In this document: piece by piece, positions 1 through 10,817 of the stretch | Position numbering within the stretch: position 1 is the first letter of the stretch | How the letters are laid out: every line of letters begins with the position of its first letter | Assembly (NCBI GenBank): GCA_025667525.1 | Contig: CM046876.1 | Location: forward strand, 566,615,469-566,679,468 | DNA from: Glebionis coronaria | Lineage: Eukaryota > Streptophyta > Magnoliopsida > Asterales > Asteraceae | Length of the DNA stretch: 64,000 nt | Direction of reading: 5' to 3' | Made by a program: the position numbers and the translations under genes | The notes under the pieces: model-generated | Told to the model about the DNA's origin: nothing | The model's input: only the letters and a program-made list of their open reading frames with translations | Databases searched by the model: none

Positions 1-1
1 T

Positions 2-2198
2 GCAATCTTTCAGGATATGATTGAAGAATAAGTCGAAGTCTTCATGGACGATTTTTTCGTCTTTAGAATTCTTTCGGCACATGTCTAAACAATCTCGATA
101 AAATGTTAGCACGATGCGAAAAAGCAAATCTTGTGTTGAACTGGGAAAAATGTCACTTTATGGTTAAAAAGGAATCGTACTTGGACACAAAGTGTCTGGA
201 GCCGGCCTTGAAGTTGACAAAGCAAAAATAGACGTGATCGCAAAACTAACACCACCTACTAATGTTAGAGGCATTAGAAGTTTCTTAGGTCATGCTGGTT
301 TTTACCGACGATTTATCAAAGACTTTGCGAAAATCGCAAGACCTTTAACTCAACTTCTAGAAAAAGAAAGAACGTTCGATTTTACCGACGAATGTTATGC
401 AACATTCAAAATACTTAAAGCAAAACTTACATGGACACCAAATATTACAAGCCCCAATTGGAACCTTCCATTTGTGCTTACGTGTGATGCTAGTGAACAT
501 GCCCTTGGAGCCATCCTTGGACAAAAAGATGGTAAACAATTTCATCCCATCTATTTTGCAAGTAGAACTCTTAACGCAGCCCAACAAAATTATACAATTA
601 CGGAAAAAGAACTCATGGTTGTAGTTTACGCGTTTGACAAATTTTGTTCCTACCTCGTGTTGTCAAAAACGATAGTTTACAGCGATCATTTAGCTTTAAA
701 ATACTTGTTCAAAAAGCAAGACGTCAAACCTCGTCTAATACGATGGATATTACTTTTACAAGAATTTGATTTGGAAATTAAAGATAAAAAAGGAGCTGAA
801 AATGTTGTTGCCGATCATTTATCTCGCATAGTGAATGATGATTCTAGCGATGATGAAATCGACGATTTTCCCGATGAGCATATAATGCAAGTAAGTACTA
901 ACAAAACACCATGGTTCGCAGACTTTGCAAAATATTTGGCTGTAGGTATTTTACAAAAGGGAATGACGTACCAACAAAAGAAAAGATTTTTCTCTGAACT
1001 AAAAAAATACTTTTGGGACGATCCTTACTTACTTAGAATCTGTCCTGATGGAATAATCCGACGTTGTATTTCCGGATTTGAATCTAGAAAAATTCTCGAT
1101 GAATGTCACTACGGACCGACGGGAGGACATTACGCCGCGAACACCACCGCTAAAAAAGTGTTCGACGCTGGCTTTTATTGGCCAACTATTATGCGTGAAG
1201 CTCATACCTTAGTACGACTATGCGAAGCATGTCAAAGGACTGGAAATATTTCTAAAAGAGATGAAATGCCTCTAAACAACATCAAAGTCTGCGAAATCTT
1301 TGACGTGTGGGGTATCGACTTCATGATACCATTTCCTAAATCTTACAAATGTGAATACATTTTAGGCGTCGTCGACTATGTATCGAAATGGGCCGAAGCT
1401 CAAGCTTTACAAACAAACGATGCCAGAGTTGTAATCGCATTCTTAAAGAAATTATTTTGTCGTTTTGGAATGCCAAAAGCACTAATAAGCGACAGAGGAA
1501 CTCATTTCTGTAACAAACTCATTGAAAATGTTATGAAAAGATATGGAGTGAACCACCTATTTTCCACATCTTACCACCCTCAAACGAGTGGCCAAGTTGA
1601 AAACACTAATAGAGCTCTCAAACGTATACTTGAAAAGACCGTTCAAAACAACCCTGCTTGTTGGTCTAAAAAATTAGAAGATGCTTTATGGGCCTTTCGT
1701 ACCGCATTCAAAACACCATCTGGAACCACAGCGTACAAAATGTTGTATGGAAAGACATGCCATCTGCCAATAGAAGTTAAACACCGTGCATATTGGGCTC
1801 TTAAAAACTGCATCCCAGATCTTATTGCAGCCGGAGAAAAACATAACTTTCAACTTCACGAGTTAGATGAATTTCGACATCACGCTTATGAAAGTTCACG
1901 ATTATATAAAGAACGAACCAAAGTTTGGCATGATCGTAAATTATGACAAAGAAAAGAATTAAAAAAAGGAGACAAAGTACTTCTCTTTATCTCGAAATAT
2001 AAATTCAAGCAACCTAAGCTTACTTCGAGATGGACTGGACCTTATCTAGTAAAACACCAATATCCATCTGGATATGTTGAATTATACGCTCAAAACAATA
2101 GCACCTGTATAGTCAATGGGCATAGGCTTAAGCTCTACCATGAAGAAGAACACTGTAATGAAATCGAAGGAGAAGAAATTCCTTTCTTCTTAAAATAG
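2..2198 (+). pseudogene. Athila-like Ty3/gypsy pol, 3' part (RT end, RNase H, integrase), broken
   Basis: This is the C-terminal part of a retrotransposon polyprotein that copies element RNA and integrates the cDNA. The RT catalytic box reads FMDD near 44-52. It is followed by the RT thumb, an RNase H region (motif [14 protein letters not shown] near 478) and an integrase with an HHCC region ([10 protein letters not shown] near 1105, then CEACQRTG) and a DDE core ([16 protein letters not shown], then E in SGQVENTNR). The long open stretch starts at 192. Upstream, the frame changes at least once between the FMDD box and 192, and a TAA sits at 29-31. The frame also carries a single TGA at 1944-1946, after which it stays open to TAG at 2196-2198, so the original end is there. 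The wording of the integrase and the tail resembles the Athila lineage. The copy looks dead, and its 5' part lies outside the window. Confidence 0.85.
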
Positions 2199-2513
2199 AT
2201 CCGAGTAGCCGAGTCTGGCTGAAGACTCTAAACTTAGCGCTATTCGGAAGGCAATCCGTATTTTATCCCCACCTTTTAACTTAAGTGTGGAGGAGGACCT
2301 GTAAATAAATAAAACCCTCCTTGTATATATTGCATGTGTTTTGTTTTGTTTTATAGCATGCAGGAAAATAGCAAATTGGAGGTCTAATTGGATTCATATC
2401 TCGAAATCCCGCAATTTTCTACTAAGCCCCGGGAAGTTCTCGTTTCCCTTTGCATTTTTCCTATTTTTAATATTTTATCAGTTATTACCTCGAGGACGAT
2501 GTTTAACTTAAGT
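2199..2513 (+). other. Athila-like 3' untranslated region, left part
   Basis: This is a noncoding stretch between the pol stop and the Tekay insertion. It contains the purine-rich motif CTTAAGTGTGGAGGAGG near 2,281 and a second copy of CTTAAGTGTGGA that ends at the insertion point. I see no other gene. Confidence 0.6.
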
Positions 2514-2518
2514 GTGGA
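2514..2518. repeat. Left target-site duplication GTGGA
   Basis: GTGGA lies directly before the 5' LTR and matches 13,779-13,783 after the 3' LTR. This fixes the insertion point in the older Athila-like element. Confidence 0.93.
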
Positions 2519-5469
2519 TGTAAAACCCGCATGCTTTTACCATGAATAGTGCCCTTAAGATCGTACGTCCTAGATTAAAACTTACCTCATTTAGTATTGA
2601 TCACATTCATGTGCTAATAATCAAGCAAGTGCATACGTGTATGACATGACAAGTATCGATTACGTACGAACTCATGATAAACAGTTAATAAATATATCAC
2701 GTGAACATAATTAAATCATGATCACCATTTAAAATACAAATTAGAATACTTACGTAAATACATATAATATAATTACGAGCGTTAAGATTACGGTAACTAC
2801 ATGATAAAATAAACAGAAACACTTCAGACACGAACACGTTTAACCACGAACGAACACGAAACATCGGGACACGAGAAAGGTACGGGTACCCCATGTGGGG
2901 CCCCCATACCCACGGCACAACCACAAGAAATGGGCTAAGCCCATGGACTTTTACAAGTAAAGGGGGTTATGTAATCATTTCACTTTTTCAAGAAAATAAA
3001 CAAAAACCCTAAAAAGAGTTTTTCTCCTCCTCCTTTTCTCCTCTTTGTGCCGCCACCTTAACATCACCATAGGAGGGTGATTGGTTGATTTTGATCTCAA
3101 AAACTATTGCTATAATCAGTGTTTATTCATCCTTTTTCCAAGCTACATAGTGGTATACCTTTCTAACCCTTCTTTTTAATTATTTTAAATCTTTGATTAT
3201 TTTCATGAACATGTTATTATTTTCTTATTAAAACATGGTAATTATCATTGATCTAACATGTTTTGGTATTAATTAAAATCAAAGAATGATTTGAAAGGGG
3301 TGTTTGTTTTTGGCCGCCTAGCAAACAAACCCGAGGGGGTTTGGTTTGCTTATTGCCGCCACCACCAAGACCATTTTAGGTCTTGGTTGGCTCATGTGGG
3401 ACCCACGGCAGCAAGGAGGCACACGTGCCCCGAGTTTGGCTCGGGGTACGGTGTCGAGTTCATGCCCGATTCATGGTTCGTTGGTTAAATCATGATTTAT
3501 GCTACATGTTAATTTTTATGAATTATGAACTTAGGATATAATTAATTAATAACATGAAATATTAATTAAATCATGACTTAGGTTATTTAATTATTAGTTT
3601 AACATGACATTAATTTAACCTAAGTATTTTATGTTATAAGTTATAATTAATTAATTATTAAAACATGCCTATAATTAATTAATTTAGACATGACTTAGGT
3701 TATATTATTAATAATAATAATACACATTTTAACCTAAGTATTTCATTTCATTTTAATTAAAACATGTTATACTTTAATTAAAATGCTTAACCTATAGTTT
3801 AATTAAAATACATGAAATAATAATTAAACTATACACTATATCATATGACTTAAGAAATAAGCTTATAACACTTAGACTTATATGTTAGCTTATGTAACCA
3901 GCTTAATTCTAATTATGGAAACTTCTATTTATAGGAACTTAATTAAATAAGGCAACTAATCTAATTATGGAAACCTTCTATATATGGAAATCTATCTATT
4001 TCAGGCAGCTAATCTAATTATGGAAACCTTCTATATATGGAAACTTATTTAATTAAGGCAGCTGATCTATTTTTGGAAACTTTCTATTTTTAGAAACTAA
4101 TCTATTTTAAGCAGTAAATTCTATTTTAGGAAACTTTCTATTTTTGGAAACTTTCTATTTTTGGAAACTTTCTATTTTTGGAAACTTTCTATTTTTGGAA
4201 ACTTTCTATTTTTGGAAACCTGCTATTTTTGGGAAGTTACTTATTATTACACAGTAAGTATAATAATACATGAAATACCAGTAATACTTAAACGGATTAA
4301 TCAGAATACAAGATAAACACAGTTTAAGGCTCTAAACAGTGAACCATGACCTAAAACATACCAAGTCAGCTAAAATGAGACATAAAACCCAGTACATAAT
4401 CAGTGAATCGATACTTATACACGTGTGTATTCATGTAGCGTTAGTGATCTAGAAGTAGGAGTCTTTCTTTCGTTCATTCACTGGACTTGAGGTACGGATT
4501 CCCGTCCTTTCAGTATGGACATTCTTTCCTTATTAGGATTTCCCCGTATGCAGCCAACTGTTTTCCCCAGCATTTGTTTTATTGTTTTGAACTGCTTATG
4601 TTTAATTAGCATAATCTATAGCCATATACAAGCATGACCAGTTTCACCTAGTTATGGAGGTACCATAACCATAACATTGGAGGCACCAATGTTATGACTT
4701 CCCCACGGCGGAGTGATTGCTCGTGGCGTCCCTTTTCAGTTTGGCCATATTATTATATCATGTGGGGCGTATGGGTGCATCCTAGTTACATGTTTTATTC
4801 AGTTTATCATGGTGAATGTGGTGTGTGCCTTGCACCCTTCACAAGGAGTTGATCCCTCCTACCCAAACCAGTATATTGATTAGAGGCATCCCCTCTAATC
4901 AGCATGATGAGGTCACCCCTCCAAGTATTCATGCATGTGACCTTTTCATGACCTATATGGGCTATGGTATATATATGTTAAAACAGTTTTTCACGAGATA
5001 AACATAAGGCTTTTCAAACTATAAAACCAGTTTTCTTAATACTTAACCAGTTTACTCAGAACTTAGTCTTCCGCTGTTATATGTTACATGCTTATCCTAT
5101 TTCATGCTATATTGTACATCCGTGCACTGAGCGTCTTGCTCAGTCGTTTTCCTTTTCATGTTCCCAAAACGGCAGGTACTCAGGGACGCTCGTAGATCTC
5201 AAACGTAGGTGCATATGGACTGGAAGCTTTACTGTCTTTCTTTACTTTATGCATTTCCTTTACTTTATTACAGTTGCTATGGACATTGTTTCGTCCTTTC
5301 CTTTTACAGTATTTATGTTTGTGTGTGATGAGCTTTACTTTGGGGTACCGATGTTTGATTCCGGTATTTCCCTTTTATGGTTGAATAATGCTTAGACATT
5401 TATCCTTGTATGTTTTGATGACACGCCATGATTATGCGTAATATTCCATTTCCAAAATGGGGTGTTACA
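2519..5469 (+). repeat. 5' LTR of the Tekay-like element
   Basis: This 2,951-bp LTR runs from TGTAAAACCC to GGTGTTACA. It should carry the promoter and polyadenylation signals. It contains a 17-bp minisatellite at 4,121-4,233. It differs from the 3' LTR by about eight substitutions and lacks 10 bp near 2,975. The short ORFs inside recur in both LTRs, but I see no protein-like composition and do not call them genes. Confidence 0.95.
4121..4233 (+). repeat. 17-bp minisatellite in the 5' LTR
   Basis: About six head-to-tail copies of a unit reading GGAAACTTTCTATTTTT lie here, with degenerate copies further upstream (3,900-4,120). The same array is present in the 3' LTR. Confidence 0.9.
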
Positions 5470-5473
5470 ATTA

Positions 5474-5486
5474 TGGTATCAGAGCC
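5474..5486 (+). promoter_or_regulatory. Primer-binding site (initiator tRNA-Met)
   Basis: TGGTATCAGAGCC lies four bases after the 5' LTR. This is the usual plant LTR-element sequence that pairs with the 3' end of initiator tRNA-Met and primes minus-strand DNA synthesis. Confidence 0.92.
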
Positions 5487-5931
5487 AAGGTTTCGACCTG
5501 TAGGCTCTCAAATATGACCTGTGATTAGTGGGTAGTCACTACGGTCTTCCTAGAACTGACAGTTGTTTTCATGCATTCATCATTTTTAAGCATACATATA
5601 CATGTCATTGTTACAGGGTTTTTGACTAAGTAATGGTTGGTACAGGACTGGCCCTATTTAGTCGCATGTGTTTTATCGAAACTTTTAGATTTGGGACCGA
5701 CCCATAGGCGTCCCCTCGATATGTCTTTTGTTTTGAGTGAACTGGCCAGAGGCGTTCACTCTCGAGCATCAAAAGTTTTCATAAAACTGCATCATGCATT
5801 CATACAAAGATTTTCTTGCATAAAATTTTTCTCGTGAAAATTTTTTTTAGCATAAATTTTTTTTTTATGTATATATATAAGTTATATTTTATGTTTGGAC
5901 TGTTAATCATATGTTTATGTTATACTGTCAG
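5487..5931 (+). other. 5' leader of the Tekay-like element
   Basis: This is noncoding leader between the primer-binding site and the Gag start. It ends in a pyrimidine-poor stretch reading TACTGTCAG just before the ATG, which could be another splice acceptor, but I cannot name a partner donor with confidence. Confidence 0.6.
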
Positions 5932-8900
5932 ATGGTTCTCACACGCGAGAAAGAGCAGCTCAATGCTGCGATTCAGGCTGCCATGCAAGCCTTACTTCCT
6001 CAACTGAGGAACGACATTCGTGCTGAAGTCCAAGCTGCCAACAATCAGCAGCAGCAGAATCAGGCACCTCCTCCTCCTCCTCCCCCAGTGACACTAGCAG
6101 TGTGGTTAGAAAGATTCAACAAGCTCCGTCCTAGAGCTTTTGAAAAGACTGATAGCCCCAGCGATACTGAAAGTTGGTTGACTCACATTGAGAAGATTTT
6201 CAATGCTATGGGATGTGACCCCGCATTCAAGGCAAGATTGGCATGCTACCGATTTGAAGGCGATGTACTCAACTGGTGGCTAGCTTTGACGCAGTCAGAA
6301 GGAGGTGATGAATGGGTCGCTGGTTTGACATGGGCCCAATTCAAGGAGAGAGTGATGGAGCAGTTCTTTCCTAAGGCAGAGCAGGACAAACTCAAGCGAG
6401 AATACCATGGGATACGTCAGAGAGCGGGCGAGAATAGCAACGAATTCATGCAGCGCTTTCTTCGCCTAGCTGGTTTTCTGGGAGCAGCAGCTGGTACTCC
6501 TGAGGAGCAGGCACACCACTTTAGGTGGGCACTTCGCACCTCGGTCGCGAACAATCTGGTATGTGCTACGTTCAATACAGTAGCACAAGTGGCCGACGCA
6601 GCAAGGAAGCTTGAGATGTTGCAGGAACGCGATGAGTTCGGGGAAGCTGAAAGACCCGACAAGAGGTAAACATTTCGTGTTCTATCGATAACCAGACCCC
6701 ATCCTATCATTATATGTTCTATAATCATCTCTTAAACTGTATCTTCCAGGCAGAAAACTGGGGACCGGTCTCAGCCGGCTACCCAGCAACAGCCTCATCA
6801 GCCCAAAGGAAACGGTCACAATAACGACCGTTCTGTTGTGGAAAGGCGCAACGGTAATGATAATTACCGTAACAATGCGGGACACTCCAACAACAGCAGG
6901 TCCTACTATTTACGCATCTTCTTATGATTTCATGTTATATCTCTCATGCTGACACTATATTAATCTCTACCAGGAACCACGGTAACGGAAGGGACCAGAA
7001 CCACAGGGGTTCTCAGCCTAACCGTTCAGCTAACACTGGTAAGCATCTTATGACGCTTACGTCCTATACTCGTGCATATACTTTATTCTTAACACGTTTT
7101 GTCATCAGCAGGCCCTCAGCAAGCAAGGACTCCTGCTGGAGGATTCACTCATCCTCTTTGCAGTGCTTGCCATCGCAGACACCCTGGCCCATGTCGTCGT
7201 GATTCCGACGCGTGCTACAAGTGCGGCCTCCCTGGCCATCGTATGAGAGATTGCCGTAAGGGTGAAATGGAGGGTACTTCGGGTCATGCTGATACTAAAC
7301 CGCCTCCTACCACTGGGCGTGTCTACACGACATCGCGGGACCAGGCAAACAAATCTTCAGGTACCATTACTGGAATTTTGTATATGTACGGCCAAGCTGC
7401 ATGTGTTCTTTTCGACACGGGTGCCACTCATTCAGTTATTTCCACTACTTATGCCAAGAACATCAGGACACTTCCTTTGCCATTAGAAAGTAGGCTTACC
7501 ATTTCCACGCCTTTGAGGGACTCTGTATTAATAACTCATGTACACAAGAGTCTTCCTCTAGAGTTTGACGATAGAGTTCGTGCAGTAGATGCACTTCCCC
7601 TGGACATGATTGAATTCGATATGATTCTCGGCATGGACTGGCTATCCAAGCACCATTCTACCATAGACTGCCACTCATATCGGGTGATCTTCGGCGACAT
7701 TAATGCACCAGAGTACATTCATAACGGGTTCATACCCGGACGGTCTGTACAAGTCATATCTACCTTGCAAGCACGTGCATTACTGTCACATGGCTGCGAA
7801 GGTTATCTAGCTACGGTTCATGACATGGATGTTGAATCCCCATTGATTCAAGATCAACCGGTAGTTTCAGAATTTCAAGACGTCTTTCCAGCTGAACTTC
7901 CAGGCATACCACCTGCACGAGAAGTGGAGTTCAACATCGACCTTGTTCCAGGAGCTGAGCCAATCTCTAAGGCTCCGTATCGCATGGCTCCCATAGAGCT
8001 AAAAGAACTGAAGGACCAACTGCAGGAACTTCTTGAACGAGGATTCATTAGACCAAGCGCATCTCCATGGGGCGCACCGGTCTTGTTTGTTAAGAAGAAG
8101 GACGGCAGCATGCGACTTTGCATTGACTACCGTGAACTTAATAAGATTACCATCCGCAATAGATATCCACTGCCACGTATAGACGATCTGTTTGACCAAC
8201 TTCAAGGAGCCAAACACTTCTCAAAGATCGATCTAAGGTCAGGCTACCATCAGCTAAGGGTTAAAGAGCAGGATATTGCCAAGACTGCTTTTCGTACCCG
8301 CTATGGCCATTATGAGTTTGTGGTCATGCCATTCGGCCTGACTAACGCTCCAGCAGTATTCATGGATCTGATGAACAGAATCTTCCATGAATTCCTTGAT
8401 AAATTTGTCATTGTATTCATCGATGACATCCTGATTTTCTCAAAGTCCACGGAGGAACACGAAGACCATCTTTGTACGGTACTACAGATTCTTCGTCAGA
8501 AGCAGCTGTATGCGAAATTCTCCAAGTGTGAGTTCTGGTTAAACAAGGTGGCATTCTTAGGCCACATCGTATCAGCAGAAGGGATCACTATGGACCCAGC
8601 GAAGGTTGAGGCTATCACTAAATGGCCAAGACCAACATCAGCGACAGAAGTCCGCAGTTTCTTAGGCTTAGCTGGATATTATCGCAGTTTCGTGGAGAAC
8701 TTTTCCCGTTTGGCACTACCTCTAACCAAACTGATGCGAAAAGGAGAGAAATTCGTCTGGACGGAGGAACGAGAGAAGAGCTTCGAAGACCTAAAGCAGA
8801 AATTAGTATCTGCACCTATTCTTACTCTCTCATCTGGTTCAGGTGGATTTCAGATCTATAGCGATGCATCGGGGAAGGGACTGGGCTGTGTTCTCATGCA

Positions 8901-10740
8901 ACATGGGAAAGTAATCGCGTATGCTTCACGGCAGCTTAAGCCCTATGAAGAAAACTACCCTACGCATGACTTGGAGCTTGCTGCAGTGGTGTTCGCATTG
9001 AAGATATGGAGGCATTACTTATACGGAGAATCATGCGACATTTTCACGGATCACAAGAGCTTGAAGTATATCTTCACACAGCGAGAATTGAACATGAGAC
9101 AAAGGAGATGGTTGGAATTGTTGAAGGATTACGATATTAACCTACAGTATCATCCCGGGAAAGCTAATGTAGTAGCAGATGCACTCAGCAGAAAGTCCGG
9201 AATGATCAACGGCATTGAGATCAAGGAACAAAACATAAGAGACTTGGAGCGGCTAGACATCAAAATCATAGTACGTGGGCAGCACGGATACTGGGCGAAT
9301 CTTAGAGTAGAACCCGAGTTACTGACTAGGATCAAGGAAGCGCAGAAGGATGATGGAGAGATTTGGGCGATAATTCAGAATTTGGAGAAGCAGACAGAAT
9401 TCAGAATGGACACAGACGGTATCGTTTGGCAGGGCACGAGACTTTGTGTTCCTGACAATCAAGAACTCCGGGAAGCATTGTTAGCTGAAGCTCACAGCTC
9501 CCCATTTTCTATACATCCTGGGTCGACAAAAATTTACCATGACATCAGACAGCATTTTTGGTGGAGTGGTATGAAACAGGATGTAGCCACTTATGTCTCC
9601 AAATGTCTTACCTGCCAGCAGGTTAAGATTGAACATCAGCGATCTGACGGTCTCCTTCAACCGTTGGATATTCCAGAGTGGAAGTGGGACAAAATCACCA
9701 TGGATTTTGTTACCGGTCTTCCGCCTACCAAGAAGAAGCACGATGCTATCTGGGTCATTGTTGATCGACTCACCAAATCAGCTCATTTCTTACCGATACG
9801 CAAGGAAGATCCGGTAAGTAAACTCGCAGATACTTACAGAAGGGAGATCATGAGACTCCACGTTACTCCCTCCAGCATCGTCTCAGACAGAGATCCTCGT
9901 TTCACGTCGCGATTCTGGAAAGGTCTGCAAAAAGCTTGGGGTACACAACTTAAGCTGAGCACAGCCTTTCATCCTCAAACGGACGGACAATCGGAGCGAA
10001 CAATTCAGACATTGGAAGATATGTTAAGGTCGTGTGCGTTGGAATGGACAGGTGATTGGGACGATTACATCTGTTTGGTCGAGTTTGCATACAACAACAG
10101 CTGGCACGCAAGTATCAAATGTGCTCCTTTCGAAATGTTGTATGGCAGAAAGTGTCGCGCTCCAACTTGCTGGGATCAAGTGGGAGAGCGAACACTCGAA
10201 GGACCAGAGATTATAGAAATGACCAATGAGAAGATCGAAGTAGCTAAGCAGAAGCTGCAGGAAGCACGGTCACGTCAGAAGAGTTACGCCGATAAGCATC
10301 GTAGGGACATACATTTTAATGTGGGAGATCACGTCTTCCTCAAGGTTTCGCCGGCACGTGGTGTTAAACGCTTCGGGATCAAAGGGAAACTCAGTCCTCG
10401 TTTCATCGGACCTTTTGATATCATTGAACGAATCGGTGAAGTATCTTACCGATTGGCGTTACCTCCTCAGCTTTCGCACGTGCATAACGTGTTCCATGTG
10501 TCCTTACTCAGAGGGTACAATTATCATCCCCTTCACATGGTTCAGTATCCACTGGAACAGATACGTGAAGATCTCACTTTTATAGAAGAACCCGAACGAG
10601 TACTCGACAGGCAAGAACGAGTCATGAGAAGGAAGACGATTCCATTCGTCAAAATTCTTTGGAGGGACCATACCGAGCGAGAAGCCACTTGGGAAACAGA
10701 GAAGTCTATCCGGGCTTCTTACCCTCACTTCATATTTTGA
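5932..10740 (+). CDS. Gag-Pol polyprotein of the Tekay-like element, four exons
   Basis: The polyprotein makes the capsid and the enzymes of the retrotransposon. Read as exons 5,932-6,665, 6,750-6,899, 6,974-7,038 and 7,112-10,740, the frame is continuous: 4,578 nt, 1,525 residues. The junction phases are 2, 2 and 1, and each junction rebuilds a sense codon. Exon 1 holds the Gag domain ([15 protein letters not shown] near 6,175). Exons 2 and 3 code for a polar Q/N/R-rich linker. Exon 4 holds a CCHC knuckle ([14 protein letters not shown], about residues 351-364), protease (DTG near 418), RT (FIDD at about 8,416), RNase H ([10 protein letters not shown] near 8,857), integrase (HHCC near 9,490-9,620; D, D and E near 9,700, 9,885 and 9,995) and a chromodomain-like end ([14 protein letters not shown]). 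I chose the ATG at 5,932 because it follows TGTCAG and opens on a Gag-like N terminus. An in-frame ATG at 5,911 is possible. Splicing is inferred. Confidence 0.88.
6666..6749 (+). other. Putative intron 1 in gag (84 bp)
   Basis: The donor reads GAG|GTAAAC and the acceptor ATCTTCCAG|G. The Gag frame meets TAA at 6,667-6,669, immediately inside the donor. Removing the segment joins AG to G and restores an Arg codon and an open frame. Confidence 0.75.
6900..6973 (+). other. Putative intron 2 in gag (74 bp)
   Basis: The donor reads AGCAG|GTCCTA and the acceptor CTCTACCAG|G. The segment is AT-rich between more GC-rich coding flanks. The length is not a multiple of three, so the frame is kept only if it is removed. 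Confidence 0.72.
7039..7111 (+). other. Putative intron 3 in gag-pol (73 bp)
   Basis: The donor is a consensus-like ACTG|GTAAGC. The acceptor is TCATCAGCAG, a tandem NAGNAG site. Using either AG keeps the frame and adds or drops one Ala. The joined codon is GGC (Gly) with the distal AG. Confidence 0.77.
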
Positions 10741-10817
10741 GTTCGGGTATGTCACTTCTTTTCAGCTTACTTTATCTATAATTCGGGGACGAATTATTCT
10801 TTTTAGGGGGGAAGAAT
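10741..10817 (+). promoter_or_regulatory. 3' untranslated end and polypurine tract
   Basis: A short tail follows the stop at 10,738-10,740. AGGGGGGAAGAAT at 10,805-10,817 abuts the 3' LTR and is the expected primer for plus-strand DNA synthesis. Confidence 0.9.

Noticed and set aside
2697..5395. ORFs of 61-104 codons in the Tekay LTR, each present again in the second LTR.
   Set aside because: They lie in LTR noncoding sequence. Their duplication comes from the LTR pair and not from conservation of a protein.
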